The notes beneath the pieces are model-generated. The model was not told the origin of the DNA, made no database searches, and saw nothing but the letters and a program-made list of their open reading frames with translations. The position numbers and the translations under genes are program-made. From Ignavibacteria bacterium (lineage in GTDB: Bacteria; Bacteroidota; Ignavibacteria; Tepidaquicellales; Tepidaquicellaceae), in the NCBI GenBank assembly GCA_019187405.1, contig JABAQZ010000001.1, positions 62,001 through 126,000 of the forward strand: a stretch of 64,000 nt of DNA, written 5' to 3'. Of the stretch, positions 46,131-55,849 are shown one piece after another. Every line of letters starts with the position of its first letter. Positions within the stretch are counted from its first letter, which is position 1.

Positions 46131-48572
46131 TTAAAATCCGAATCCATCATTACCCGGTTGTTCGTTTACTCTTCTTCTTTTCTTTTCCTGAATTTTCGAA
46201 TCGTTTCCGAAGCGGTAAGTAAGATTAAAATACAAAGCTCTTGAATCCCTTTTTCTGTAAAATGATTCCTGAAAGTTTTGAGTGTTGTTGAGCTTTACGT
46301 CAAACTTCAGAGTGTTAAACACGTCGCTAACTCTCAGTCCGAGAGTAACTCTTTTTTCAAAAAAATCTCTTTTGAGCGAAACATCCATTGACTGAAACGG
46401 CTCAAGAACTCCTTGTGCAAATACATTTCTTCCCGAATAAAAGTAAGTAATGCCAAGATCTGCAAACATCGGAAGATACATGTTTGCGGAAATTCTTCCG
46501 TTCCAAGAATAATTTTCGTTTTTATATGCAGAGTCAAGATTAGTAGCATCGATGATATTTTTATAATAGCTGACGCTTCCGTTTAAACTAATAAACTCAA
46601 ACGGTTTTGCATTCAATACAAGTTCAGCTCCGTAGTTTTCGGTATTTCCGTAATTATCAAATGTAAGCAGGGCTATGTTTGAATCAAGAAGTTCGCGGGT
46701 TCTTGACAACTGATCTTTCTTATGCGTATAAAAAATCGACGGATTAATAGTTATCGTTTCAAAATACTTAAGATATCCGAGTTCAAATGAATTCACATAT
46801 TCAGGCTTTAAGTCAGGATTTCCTGAGAAATAATTATATGGATCAAATGCAATTACAAATGGATTCAGCATTTGTACAGTCGGGCGGTTGATTCTTAGTG
46901 AATAAGAAAATGCCAGCTCCTGCGTTTCATCAAATTTTTGAGTAAGATTAAGACTTGGAAATAAATCAAAGTAATTGCTTTTGTTTATCTGATTTGTATT
47001 CTTCAGATCGCCTTTTGTATCAGTCTGCTCAGCTCTTAAACCCGCCTTGATGCCAAACTTATTTATTTTGGCGTCATATGCCGCATATAAAGCATAAATA
47101 TTCTCATTGTAAGCATAAATGTTTGATTGTGACGGATCGTTAATGTAACTGTTTGATGAGTAATCAAATTTTTCCACGCTGAAATCTTTGTCGTTGTTTC
47201 TAAGCACCACCTTTAATCCAGTTTCAAGTTTCGAATCTTTCGAAAACGGATTTACATAGTCGATTGAAAAATTGCCTTCGTCATTTACTTCATCGGTAAT
47301 TCTGTTTTCGAGTAAAGGCTCTGATGAACTTTTTGGATATATAATATTTTCTGTTGTGTTGTTGTATGTGTTGTCTTTATAACGGGTATAGATAGCTTCC
47401 GAACTCAAACTTTTACCCGGAGTTTTAAAAGTCATATTGTAATTCAAAGACATGTCAATTGTATATCCATCACTGTTATCTTTTGTAATCAGATTGCTTT
47501 GATTTTCCAAATCGCCTGTTGTTGAGTTATAAGTTTCTGAAATCGAATTATCCGATCTTCTTCTATCGCGGTAGTTGTAATTCAGCAGATAACTCAAAGA
47601 ATGTTCTTTACTTATATTATAATCAAATCCTCCTTTTGCAAAATGTCCATTGTATCTGCTGGTTGCGTCAGAGCTTTGAGTAAAGAGAGAATTATTAGAA
47701 AAAATTTCCCGGGAATTATCTCCATTTATAATATTATTTTGAAGCCTGTAATCATAGCTTCCGAAAAAATTCATTTTATCTTTTCTGAAATTTAGATTAA
47801 GTGAACCGTTGTATTTATCTTTTGAACCTGCATTCAGAAGCAGATTGCCGTTATATCCGAGACCTTCGCTTTTCTTTAGTCTTAAGTTAATGATGCCGGC
47901 TGAATTATCTGCATCGTATTTTGCGGAAGGATTTGTTACAAGCTCGACAGATTCAATAAGACTTGAAGGAATCTGATCGAGGACCGAATTTCTGTTTTCG
48001 GCATTGTTAAGCCCAAAAGGTTTTCCATCCACAAGAATTTTTACATTTTCGTTTCCGCGAAGGCTTATGTTTCCGTCTGCATCAACCGATACCGAAGGAA
48101 TGTTTTTTAGAACGTCAATTGCCGATCCGCCCTGAACGTTCATGCCCTGCTCGACGTTGAAGATTTTTTTATCTTCTTTAAATTCAATTGCGCTTCTTTC
48201 TGCTTCTACATTAATTTCTTCGGTAGTTGTTTCTCCGGATTTAAGCTTTAAAGGTTTTAAATTAACCGAAGGATTATCATTGTTGATGATGATTCCCGAA
48301 ATATAAACTTTGCTGTATCCAATAAGATTTACTCTGATCCCATAATTTCCGGGCGAAAGATTTGAAAATTTGAACTTCCCGTCGGCGCCGGTTTCAGTTC
48401 CGTTAAGTATAATCGAATCTTTTGACGAAACGAGCGAAACGGATGCTGCTTCAACCGGCAGATTTGTTTTGTCGTCGGTTACCGATCCGGAGATGCTTCC
48501 AGTTTGTGCGAAGACGGAATTATATGTGAGTATTAATGCAAAAATTAAAATAATTTTGTCTAAACTTTTCAT
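46131..48572 (-). CDS. TonB-dependent receptor family outer-membrane protein
   Basis: An 813-residue outer-membrane protein. A signal peptide ends near VFAQTG. Residues about 25-115 are a carboxypeptidase-regulatory-like beta sandwich (GSISGSVTDDKTNLPVEAASVSL; YGIRVNLIGY). A plug domain covers about 120-240 (IDVLKNIPSVSVDADGNISL, then LVDGKPF and SVELVTNPSAKYDADNSAG). The rest is a barrel of the Omp_b-brl_3 type with repeated YNYRD, FSYSLRINRPT and LNPFVIAFDPYNYF. No TonB box could be read. The ligand is unknown and no SusD partner is adjacent. It ends in NDGFGF with a terminal Phe. Confidence 0.92.
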   Translation of the reverse strand: MKSLDKIILIFALILTYNSVFAQTGSISGSVTDDKTNLPVEAASVSLVSSKDSIILNGTETGADGKFKFSNLSPGNYGIRVNLIGYSKVYISGIIINNDNPSVNLKPLKLKSGETTTEEINVEAERSAIEFKEDKKIFNVEQGMNVQGGSAIDVLKNIPSVSVDADGNISLRGNENVKILVDGKPFGLNNAENRNSVLDQIPSSLIESVELVTNPSAKYDADNSAGIINLRLKKSEGLGYNGNLLLNAGSKDKYNGSLNLNFRKDKMNFFGSYDYRLQNNIINGDNSREIFSNNSLFTQSSDATSRYNGHFAKGGFDYNISKEHSLSYLLNYNYRDRRRSDNSISETYNSTTGDLENQSNLITKDNSDGYTIDMSLNYNMTFKTPGKSLSSEAIYTRYKDNTYNNTTENIIYPKSSSEPLLENRITDEVNDEGNFSIDYVNPFSKDSKLETGLKVVLRNNDKDFSVEKFDYSSNSYINDPSQSNIYAYNENIYALYAAYDAKINKFGIKAGLRAEQTDTKGDLKNTNQINKSNYFDLFPSLNLTQKFDETQELAFSYSLRINRPTVQMLNPFVIAFDPYNYFSGNPDLKPEYVNSFELGYLKYFETITINPSIFYTHKKDQLSRTRELLDSNIALLTFDNYGNTENYGAELVLNAKPFEFISLNGSVSYYKNIIDATNLDSAYKNENYSWNGRISANMYLPMFADLGITYFYSGRNVFAQGVLEPFQSMDVSLKRDFFEKRVTLGLRVSDVFNTLKFDVKLNNTQNFQESFYRKRDSRALYFNLTYRFGNDSKIQEKKRRRVNEQPGNDGFGF

Positions 48573-48999
48573 AAAAATTAATTTTTCTTTGATACGGAAT
48601 AAAAAAGATTTAGTTTGAAAAATTCCGCATTATGTATAAATTTTGGACTTTGATACCGGTTGAAAGGTTTCAGAATTTTTTTAAGATTGGTTTGCAATTT
48701 TTGTAAAATGCCGATTCGTCATATAATAAAAATATTTTATAAACGATCACGAAAGAACTTCTTCAAATTTCACATTAATTTCAATATTGGCAGAAATCTG
48801 CATTTGCAAACTTAATAAAATAAAGATTTACTCAAACACGTTAATATATTTTAACGGCATGAATTTTTTTTGAAAATGCGATTACGATAAGAAGTGGAGA
48901 TATAGTAAATGAGAGATCAGCCAAAGGGAAGTTTAAAATTCTTTTTTGGATAATTGAACCAGTAACAATTCATATTAAATTACTTTAAACAGGATTGAT
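48573..48999. other. Intergenic, no gene seen
   Basis: About 430 bp between two minus-strand genes. It is AT-rich with stops in all frames. It presumably holds the TonB-receptor promoter near 48573-48650, but I could not identify the boxes. Confidence 0.5.
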
Positions 49000-49341
49000 T
49001 CAGACTGTTCCCGAATTTTTTTCCCTTTCTTTTTTTCTTCTGACAAAGTCCATAATGTAAAAAACCAGAGCAATAAGCGTAAGTACAGCCATTGACAACA
49101 CAATTACATTTTCTATTTTAATTCCTATGAAGAAAAAAGTGATAACAGATATGAATGTTAATATTACCGCGATGTGAGCGGCTGTTTTATTGTCGTTTTT
49201 CACAGGGAAAGAAAGCAGAAAAAGGATAAGGCCAATTAAAGGAGCAATCAGTGCAGTCAGACTGCCAGACAAAAAGTATCCGTAAATCCCCAGTACTATT
49301 AATGCCAAAGCATTAATCATCATTATTTTGTAAATGTTCAT
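49000..49341 (-). CDS. Small integral membrane protein, unknown function
   Basis: A 113-residue protein with four hydrophobic helices (about 5-25, 28-48, 55-75, 80-100) and a basic C-terminal tail (RRKKEREKNSG). SGSLTALIAPLIGLILFLLS resembles small TMEM14-like membrane proteins in pattern, but I cannot assign a family with confidence. It stands alone, 204 bp before the divergent Lrp-type regulator. Confidence 0.6.
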   Translation of the reverse strand: MNIYKIMMINALALIVLGIYGYFLSGSLTALIAPLIGLILFLLSFPVKNDNKTAAHIAVILTFISVITFFFIGIKIENVIVLSMAVLTLIALVFYIMDFVRRKKEREKNSGTV

Positions 49342-49545
49342 TTCTTATGGATTAATTTCAGCTAAGTTAAAATTTAATGAGACTTATATCAATAACCAAC
49401 ATCAATCTGTCTGCATTTTGATAAAAAGCAGCTTCGCTTAAACGACTTAAAAATTTAGCAAAGCGTGAATTAAATTACTTGACAGAATAAAGCAATAACC
49501 TTATTTTGTAAGGAAATTTTTTATTATAACCTAATTAAATAAGGC

Positions 49546-50031
49546 ATTACTACTCAGCATAAATACTCTGATGAATTAAAGCTGGATCAGATCGACATAA
49601 AAATTTTAATTGAGCTTCAGAAGAACGCGCAAATAAAGAAGAACGAACTTGCCGAAATAGTCGGACTATCGCTTCCTTCCACGATTGACCGGATATCAAA
49701 ACTTGAATCACACGGATATATTATTTCATATCATGCGGTGTTAAATCACAAGAAGCTAAGACATGACATAACCTGTTTTATATTTGTCGTAAGCGAATCT
49801 TCAAAATATTACAAACAGTTTATCGAGCATTGCATGAGCACAAAAGACATACTCGAATGTCATGCAATTACCGGAGAGGGATCGCACATTCTGAAGATCA
49901 GAACGGAAAACACATCATCGCTTGAAAAGCTGCTCTCAAAAATTCAGAGCTGGCCGGGAGTAAAATCTACAAAGACCAATCTTGTTTTGTCTTCACACAA
50001 GGAAACTACGGAAATTGAAGTAAAAATTTAA
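49546..50031 (+). CDS. Lrp/AsnC-family transcriptional regulator, non-standard start
   Basis: DNA-binding regulator of amino-acid and nitrogen genes. The frame encodes [20 protein letters not shown] and [19 protein letters not shown] (the winged helix-turn-helix), then [12 protein letters not shown] and the ligand-binding RAM domain ([32 protein letters not shown]). The first GTG is at 49738, after the whole HTH. Between the stop at 49540-49542 and that GTG the frame has no ATG, GTG or TTG. ATT at 49546 gives 161 residues and CTG at 49582 gives 149. It ends 22 bp before glnA, a common Lrp/GlnA arrangement suggesting local control of nitrogen assimilation. Confidence 0.88.
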   Translation: MTTQHKYSDELKLDQIDIKILIELQKNAQIKKNELAEIVGLSLPSTIDRISKLESHGYIISYHAVLNHKKLRHDITCFIFVVSESSKYYKQFIEHCMSTKDILECHAITGEGSHILKIRTENTSSLEKLLSKIQSWPGVKSTKTNLVLSSHKETTEIEVKI

Positions 50032-50053
50032 TTTTAAAAATAAAAAAATAACA

Positions 50054-51508
50054 ATGTCTGAAAAAACATCTATTGAGGAACAAAAAGAAAAGCTTAAGAG
50101 GATTAACGATGTCTTCAAGCTTATAAAAGAAAAAGAAGTAAAAATGATCGATATGAGATTTACCGATCTGCCGGGTCAGTGGCAGCATTTTACACTGCCG
50201 GTTTCAAAGCTGACCGAGTCCGTATTTTATGAAGGTACCGGTTTCGATGGTTCATCCATAAGAGGATGGAAGAGTATAAACGAGTCGGACATGCTGGCAA
50301 TACCAGATCCGACAACGGCAAATATCGATCCTTTTATGGGTATAAAAACAATGAGCATGATTTGTAATGTATATGAACCGGAAACAAGAAAAATTTATGA
50401 AATGGATCCGAGAAATATTGCCAAAAAAGCCGTGGAATATCTTAAGTCAACCGGAATTGCGGATGTTGCATACATCGGACCGGAAGCGGAGTTTTTCATT
50501 CTCGATCACGTTGCATACAATATTAACGAATATTCGAGTTGGTACAGAATCGATTCGGTAGAAGGATTTTGGAATACGGGAAGCGAAAAGGAACTTAATC
50601 TCGGTCATAAGATTAGATTAAAAGAAGGATATTTCCCTGTGCCTCCATCAGATTCCACAAATGACTTAAGAAGCATGATGGTAGAAAATCTGCTTAATGT
50701 CGGAATTGAAGTTGAGATGCATCATCATGAAGTTGCCACCGGCGGTCAGGCGGAAATTGATTTCAAATACTGTCCATTGCTGAACTGCGCCGATAATCTG
50801 CAAATGTTTAAATACATTGTGAAAAATACTGCTAAATCAGTTGGTAAGACAGCTACTTTCATGCCAAAGCCTTTGTTTGGAGATAACGGCAGCGGTATGC
50901 ATACACATCTAAGTCTTTGGAAAGATGGGCAGACTCTTTTTGCAGGAGATAAGTATGCCGGATTGAGCGAGCTTGCACTGCATTTCATCGGCGGTCTTCT
51001 CAAACACGCTCCTTCGGTACTTGCATTTACGAATCCGACAACAAACTCATACAAGAGGCTTGTTCCCGGATACGAAGCTCCGGTTAATCTTGCATATTCA
51101 AAGAGCAACAGAAGCGCAGCCATAAGAATACCAATGTATTCTGATCTTCCCAAAGCAAAGCGGATTGAGTTCAGATGTCCCGACGGAACAGCAAATCCGT
51201 ATCTTGCTTTTTCTGCAATGCTGCTTGCGGGTATTGACGGCATCATAAACAAAATCAATCCCGGCGACCCGCTTGAGAGGGACATATTCCATATGGACGA
51301 AAAGGAACTTAAGAAACTCGGACATGCTCCTGAAGATCTTCCGGCAGCGCTGCACATGCTCGAACATGATAATGATTACCTTAAGCAGGGCGGAGTATTT
51401 ACGGATACATTGATAGAAACTTGGATAGATTATAAACTGAAGAAAGAAGTAAAGGAAGTTCAGCTGAGACCTCATCCCTATGAATTTCATTTATATTATG
51501 AAGTTTGA
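50054..51508 (+). CDS. glnA: Glutamine synthetase, type I
   Basis: Makes glutamine from glutamate, ammonia and ATP; dodecamer in the cytoplasm. The 484 residues contain [15 protein letters not shown] (the latch/substrate loop), [12 protein letters not shown] and [14 protein letters not shown] (metal sites), [18 protein letters not shown], and [16 protein letters not shown] (ATP/glutamate site). The segment aligned with the adenylylation loop of enterobacterial GlnA reads [11 protein letters not shown], with F412 where Tyr397 would be, so covalent regulation by GlnE is unlikely. It lies 22 bp after the Lrp-type regulator and is closed by a strong terminator. Confidence 0.97.
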   Translation: MSEKTSIEEQKEKLKRINDVFKLIKEKEVKMIDMRFTDLPGQWQHFTLPVSKLTESVFYEGTGFDGSSIRGWKSINESDMLAIPDPTTANIDPFMGIKTMSMICNVYEPETRKIYEMDPRNIAKKAVEYLKSTGIADVAYIGPEAEFFILDHVAYNINEYSSWYRIDSVEGFWNTGSEKELNLGHKIRLKEGYFPVPPSDSTNDLRSMMVENLLNVGIEVEMHHHEVATGGQAEIDFKYCPLLNCADNLQMFKYIVKNTAKSVGKTATFMPKPLFGDNGSGMHTHLSLWKDGQTLFAGDKYAGLSELALHFIGGLLKHAPSVLAFTNPTTNSYKRLVPGYEAPVNLAYSKSNRSAAIRIPMYSDLPKAKRIEFRCPDGTANPYLAFSAMLLAGIDGIINKINPGDPLERDIFHMDEKELKKLGHAPEDLPAALHMLEHDNDYLKQGGVFTDTLIETWIDYKLKKEVKEVQLRPHPYEFHLYYEV

Positions 51509-51533
51509 TTTCAATAAAATATAAATTAAAGAA

Positions 51534-51561
51534 AACGGGAGCAGATGCTCCCGTTTTTTTT
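51534..51561 (+). terminator. Rho-independent terminator after glnA
   Basis: Perfect 9-bp stem AACGGGAGC (51534-51542) and GCTCCCGTT (51547-51555), loop AGAT, followed by a T8 run that begins in the stem (51554-51561). Confidence 0.95.
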
Positions 51562-51626
51562 AGGAACTAAATTTCATTTCTGTTAGTAAAACTTTAAAAG
51601 ATTTTGAAATCAAAAAAATTACAATC

Positions 51627-52508
51627 ATGAAAAGCTATAAAATAATTTTGGTTTTACTTGCAGGGATAATTTTTTTTCCAGCATGTAATTTATCGGGCAG
51701 CAAAGACGAATCGGTTTCGGTAAGCAATAATCTAACTGAAAAAAACGAATCACCGGTCAATTTTTCAGATAAGGGCGGTGTTACTTCAACTAGATCCGGC
51801 ATAATCGCTTTATCCGAAAAAAGGATGATAGTGCAAAGCGGGACGGTAAAGATAGAGACCGATAACTTTCCTGCTTCAGAAAAATTTATAACAGAACTTA
51901 CAGCGAAACATTCCGGATTTATTTCGGGATCTTCATCGGAAACGGGAGCATCCGGAAAAAGAAAAGGCGCGGTAAAGGTAAGAATTCCGTCGGATAAATT
52001 TTATGCATTCTTAACCGAACTTACTTCAGCAGAGAAAGTACTTTCGCAGGAAGTTTCCGGCAAAGATGTTACTGATGAATATATAGATCTTGAAGCCAGG
52101 CAGAAAACGCAGAAAGAGCTTGAGAGCAGACTGCTTGATTTGCTGAATCAAAAGACAGGTCAGCTTTCGGATATAATTGAAGTAGAGGAAAAGTTATCTT
52201 CAGTCAGGGAAATAATCGAGAGCACAGAAGGAAAGATGAATTATTTAAAAAATCGTTCGGAGTTTTCCACAATAGAAATTATGTTTTTCGAACCTGAACT
52301 GATACAGACTGCATCCGGAGGAGGATTTTTTCACGAGATAGGACGCGGATTTAAAAAAGGACTCGAAGGTTTTACGGAAATACTGAGCGGACTAATTATG
52401 ATTGTAGTTTCAATCTCGCACATATTAATATTTATCATTATTCTAATCTTCATTATAAAAAGATATTTCAGAAAAAAGAATTTGGGAAGCTCGCAGCTTG
52501 CCGGCTGA
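51627..52508 (+). CDS. DUF4349 lipoprotein
   Basis: A 293-residue protein with a lipoprotein signal ending FPAC (Cys at about residue 25). RMIVQSGTVKIETDNF starts the DUF4349 domain. GAVKVRIPSDKFYAFLTELTS and VSGKDVTDEYIDLEARQKTQK are its hallmark segments, followed by a coiled coil (ELESRLLDLLNQ through SVREIIESTEG) and a membrane helix at about 250-280 with a basic tail. It thus has a lipid anchor and a membrane segment. Function of the domain is unknown. It has its own terminator downstream and stands between glnA and the radical-SAM gene. Confidence 0.88.
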   Translation: MKSYKIILVLLAGIIFFPACNLSGSKDESVSVSNNLTEKNESPVNFSDKGGVTSTRSGIIALSEKRMIVQSGTVKIETDNFPASEKFITELTAKHSGFISGSSSETGASGKRKGAVKVRIPSDKFYAFLTELTSAEKVLSQEVSGKDVTDEYIDLEARQKTQKELESRLLDLLNQKTGQLSDIIEVEEKLSSVREIIESTEGKMNYLKNRSEFSTIEIMFFEPELIQTASGGGFFHEIGRGFKKGLEGFTEILSGLIMIVVSISHILIFIIILIFIIKRYFRKKNLGSSQLAG

Positions 52509-52540
52509 AACGAGTTTTTTATGGAAATGTCATATTCAAA

Positions 52541-52567
52541 AACCGGATAAGACTCCGGTTTTTTTTT
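52541..52567 (+). terminator. Rho-independent terminator after the DUF4349 gene
   Basis: Stem AACCGGA (52541-52547) and TCCGGTT (52554-52560), loop TAAGAC, followed by T9 (52559-52567). Extra A-T pairs can lengthen the stem. Confidence 0.92.
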
Positions 52568-52638
52568 GAAAAAAATTTTTATTGTGCGTAAAAAACATTA
52601 TCCGTAAATTATTAAGGCATAGTAAAATAAAAAAACTC

Positions 52639-53706
52639 ATGGAAGAAAAAATTAGAGGCAGAGGTTCGCAGTTTAATTTAAAGAACAGATTTGAAAAACT
52701 AAGTTTGCATGATATAACACACGAGCTTGATGAATATTTTGATACTGAAGATTTTGAAAGAGCTGTAAAGACTGAATTTTTCAATGACATTTCAAACTCT
52801 GTGCTGACAAAAAACGAAAGCCCTGATCTTGGAGCAGGATACAGTATAAATCCATACAGAGGCTGCGAGCATGGCTGCATTTATTGTTATGCAAGACCGA
52901 CGCATGAGTATCTGGGATTTTCACCGGGACTGGATTTTGAAACAAAGATAATGGTTAAGAGAAATGCGCCTGAACTTTTAAAAAAAGAATTTTTAAAAAA
53001 GTGCTGGATACCGCAGACAGTATTCTTCTCCGGAAACACGGATTGTTATCAGCCGATAGAGAAGCAGCTTGAAATCACGAGAAAGTGTCTGGAAATTTTT
53101 CTTAAGTTTAGAAATCCTGTTGCAGTCATTACAAAAAATGCATTGATAAGGAGGGATACAGATATCCTAAAAAGATTATCCGAGCTGAATCTTGTAAGAG
53201 TAATAATATCTATAACAACATTGAACAAAGATTTGCAAAGAAGAATGGAGCCGAGGACTTCAACACCATCGCAAAGACTAAAGACAATAGAATTTCTTTC
53301 GGGAAGCGAAATTCCCACGGGAGTTAACGTAGCTCCTATAATTCCGGGACTTACTGACGAGGAAATTCCGGAGATATTGAAGAATGCATCCGGATGCGGG
53401 GCGCAGTTTGCTGCATACGTAATGCTTAGACTTCCGTTTTCTACAAAGGAATTATTTACCGACTGGCTCGGAAGGGAATTTCCTGACAGGGCAAAGAAAG
53501 TAATTAACAGAGTGACGGAGATTCACGGAGGGAAGCTATACAACAGCGAATTCGGCAGAAGGCTAACAGGCGAGGGAAATTGGGCAGAAGCTGTTAAGAA
53601 GATATTTGAATTTAACTGTAATAAAACCGGATTAAATAAAAATAAATCGCCGCTTTCAAAAGATTTGTTCAGAAGAGAAAATCCGGATCAAGAAAGTTTA
53701 TTTTAA
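52639..53706 (+). CDS. Radical SAM protein, PA0069 family
   Basis: Iron-sulfur enzyme of the spore-photoproduct-lyase-related PA0069 family; substrate unknown. The ATG at 52639 gives 355 residues and starts just before the conserved RGRGSQFNLKNRFE. The cluster cysteines are C76, C80 and C83 in RGCEHGCIYCYARPTHEYLG. FFSGNTDCYQPIEK, VITKNALIRRDTDIL, RRMEPRTSTPSQRLKTIE and VAPIIPGLTD are further family motifs. An upstream TTG at 52582 is in frame but would overlap the leader just after the preceding terminator, so I reject it. The RapZ-domain gene follows 66 bp later. Confidence 0.92.
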   Translation: MEEKIRGRGSQFNLKNRFEKLSLHDITHELDEYFDTEDFERAVKTEFFNDISNSVLTKNESPDLGAGYSINPYRGCEHGCIYCYARPTHEYLGFSPGLDFETKIMVKRNAPELLKKEFLKKCWIPQTVFFSGNTDCYQPIEKQLEITRKCLEIFLKFRNPVAVITKNALIRRDTDILKRLSELNLVRVIISITTLNKDLQRRMEPRTSTPSQRLKTIEFLSGSEIPTGVNVAPIIPGLTDEEIPEILKNASGCGAQFAAYVMLRLPFSTKELFTDWLGREFPDRAKKVINRVTEIHGGKLYNSEFGRRLTGEGNWAEAVKKIFEFNCNKTGLNKNKSPLSKDLFRRENPDQESLF

Positions 53707-53772
53707 ACAGAAGTAAATTTTCTACGGTTTAAATGAAGCCTGCAATTAATATATTTCCTGAAAAAAATTCAG

Positions 53773-54183
53773 GTGAATTTAAAAATTAAACTATATTCCT
53801 TCAGTTATTTGAAATCAGGAATACCCGCAGATGATTCCGGTAACGGCGGTGGATTTGTGTTTGACTGCAGATACATAGAAAATCCCGGAAAGCTGGATGA
53901 GCTCAAAACACTTACTGGTAAAGATGAAAAGGTAATAAAATTTATTGAAGACATACCGGCAATGAGAAACTTCATTAAGAACGTAATTGAAATAATAGAT
54001 CCTGCCATTGAAAATTACATTAAAAGAAATTTTACCGATCTTATGATAAGTTTTGGCTGCACAGGAGGACAGCACAGGTCGGTCTATTCATCTGAGAAAA
54101 TCAAAGAACATATTAATAAAAAACATCCCGGCGTTGTTGTCGAACTGAAGCACCTTCAGCTGGAAAAAGATTCAACAGCATAA
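53773..54183 (+). CDS. Stand-alone RapZ C-terminal-like domain protein
   Basis: A 136-residue protein matching only the C-terminal half of RapZ (YvcJ): GGFVFDCRYIENPGK, LTGKDEKVIKFIE and ISFGCTGGQHRSVYSSEKI (residues 93-109). RapZ proteins normally carry an N-terminal P-loop kinase-like domain of about 150 residues. Here it is absent, and upstream DNA is taken by the radical-SAM gene. The C-terminal domain binds RNA and sugar-nucleotide-like ligands in enterobacteria; the same role here is inference. The start is GTG at 53773. The MFS gene follows after only 4 bp. Confidence 0.87.
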   Translation: MNLKIKLYSFSYLKSGIPADDSGNGGGFVFDCRYIENPGKLDELKTLTGKDEKVIKFIEDIPAMRNFIKNVIEIIDPAIENYIKRNFTDLMISFGCTGGQHRSVYSSEKIKEHINKKHPGVVVELKHLQLEKDSTA

Positions 54184-54187
54184 CACT

Positions 54188-55471
54188 TTGCAAACCTACC
54201 GTATTTCTTCTGATGACATAAAGTTAATAGAAAAAAAAACTTTTCGTTTGCACATGATTGCGCAGGCATTCAGCGGAATTTCATTCGGAATACTTATGCT
54301 GCAGGAAGTTATTCTAAAGAAGTCTCTTGGAGGGAGCAATTTTGAAGTTACTATACTAATATTTCTAACGAGCTCGGCATTTTTGTTTTCGATATACGGA
54401 CCGGAAATAATCAACAGGCAGCGCAATCAGGCAAAAACGATAATCATACTTTCGGTTGTCAGCAGATCATTTCTGCTTATCATTCCGTTTTTTGAAACAC
54501 CCGTGTTTTTCATTTTCTGCATTGCTGCAAGCAATTACACGGATTCGCTTATAAAGCCGGCATGGAATACAGTATTCAAGCACAATTACACAAATGAAAA
54601 AAGAAGTACGCTTTATTCGTATGCATCAAGTCTTCAGATGATAGTTATACTGATAGTTACCACTTTATCGGGATACTTGTTTGATTTTAATTATAAAATT
54701 TACAAAATACTTTATCCTGCTGCGGGTATTTTTGACATACTTGCATATATAAATCTTGCAAAGATGATTTCATGGGGAAATCCGGCAAAGGAAAAAACAG
54801 GAAGAGAAATTAAAAGTCTGTTTTCAATACGGCTTCTCAAAGACATATTGGTACTGCCCGTAAGAAATCTCATTAGAATATTCCGAGAAAACAAACCATT
54901 CTTAAGATTCGAAACATATTTTTTTCTATACGGCATTGCATTCATGACTGCGAGTCCTGCTGTTCCAATTTTTCTGGTGGAAATACTCAAGTTGGATTAT
55001 TCACCTATATCAATTGCAAAAGGATTGTTGTTTTACAGTTCGACAATATTATTTACACCAGTAATGGGAAGGCTTCATGGTTCAGGTAATCCGACAAAAT
55101 TTTGCGGCTATCTTTTTCTTTCACTGATGACATATCCGCTGTTGATGATCTGCATAAAGATAATAGGGATTGACATGAAGATTTTATCACCCGAGCTGCT
55201 GCTGTATATTACTTTTTTCTTTTTCGGAATTTTTATGAGCGGAATAACGATGTCATGGAATTTGAGTTCGATTTATTATTCTCCTCACAGCGAGGTAGCA
55301 AATTATCAGGCTGTTCACATTACGCTTACCGGTGTACGGGGACTGATTGCGCCATTTATCGGATATTTAATTTTGAAATACATTTCCATTTATGCAACGT
55401 TTTTAGTCTCGTCGGGATTTTTTCTTTTGGCAGGAATAATGATGCTCAAAGAAAGCCGGCGAAAAGCTTAG
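54188..55471 (+). CDS. MFS-type membrane transporter
   Basis: A 427-residue integral membrane protein with 10-12 helices in the MFS pattern. Helix 1 region reads FRLHMIAQAFSGISFGILML, helix 4-5 FFIFCIAASNYTDSLIKPAWN and the second half FLRFETYFFLYGIAFMTASP. LTGVRGLIAPFIGYLILKY near the end is similar to a motif in other Bacteroidota MFS proteins. No substrate can be assigned. The start is TTG at 54188, 4 bp after the RapZ-domain gene. It ends 9 bp from the convergent ybjQ gene. Confidence 0.82.
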   Translation: MQTYRISSDDIKLIEKKTFRLHMIAQAFSGISFGILMLQEVILKKSLGGSNFEVTILIFLTSSAFLFSIYGPEIINRQRNQAKTIIILSVVSRSFLLIIPFFETPVFFIFCIAASNYTDSLIKPAWNTVFKHNYTNEKRSTLYSYASSLQMIVILIVTTLSGYLFDFNYKIYKILYPAAGIFDILAYINLAKMISWGNPAKEKTGREIKSLFSIRLLKDILVLPVRNLIRIFRENKPFLRFETYFFLYGIAFMTASPAVPIFLVEILKLDYSPISIAKGLLFYSSTILFTPVMGRLHGSGNPTKFCGYLFLSLMTYPLLMICIKIIGIDMKILSPELLLYITFFFFGIFMSGITMSWNLSSIYYSPHSEVANYQAVHITLTGVRGLIAPFIGYLILKYISIYATFLVSSGFFLLAGIMMLKESRRKA

Positions 55472-55480
55472 ATGGAAATA

Positions 55481-55828
55481 TTATTGAGAATTTTGGCTGC
55501 TCTCTCTTTCAATTACCACTGCTGTGCCGTATGCGAGAACTTCAGTTACACCTGCGGTAACTTCATTTGCGTCATACCTCATTCCGATGATAGCGTTAGC
55601 GCCGATTTCTTCTGCATGCTTTACCATTATACTAAAAGCATCAGCGCGCGTTTTTTCGCATAGCTCAGTATAAAGTGTAATGTCGCCTCCGACAAGAGTC
55701 TGAAAACCTGCTCCGATATTAGCAAAAATATTTCTCGATCTAACAATAATACCTCTGACAATGCCGAGGTTTTTTACGATTTTACATCCTTCGAAATTGA
55801 AGGCAGTAGTTATGAACTTTTGATCCAT
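55481..55828 (-). CDS. YbjQ/UPF0145 family protein
   Basis: A 115-residue cytoplasmic protein of the YbjQ family, which forms pentamers or decamers and is often annotated as a putative heavy-metal-binding domain; function not established. Conserved stretches are GIVRGIIVRSRNIFANIGAG, GGDITLYTELCEKTRADA, MVKHAEEIGANAIIGMRYD and VLAYGTAVVIE. It lies 21 bp after the end of the minus-strand gene upstream (55850-56320), so the two probably form an operon. Confidence 0.93.
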   Translation of the reverse strand: MDQKFITTAFNFEGCKIVKNLGIVRGIIVRSRNIFANIGAGFQTLVGGDITLYTELCEKTRADAFSIMVKHAEEIGANAIIGMRYDANEVTAGVTEVLAYGTAVVIERESSQNSQ

Positions 55829-55849
55829 TTTTGAAATTAGTTAAAAAAA

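Noticed and set aside
52582-52638. Longer start of the radical-SAM gene (TTG at 52582)
   Set aside because: The extra 19 residues precede the family's conserved N-terminus, and the TTG lies just after a terminator T-run. The ATG at 52639 fits better.
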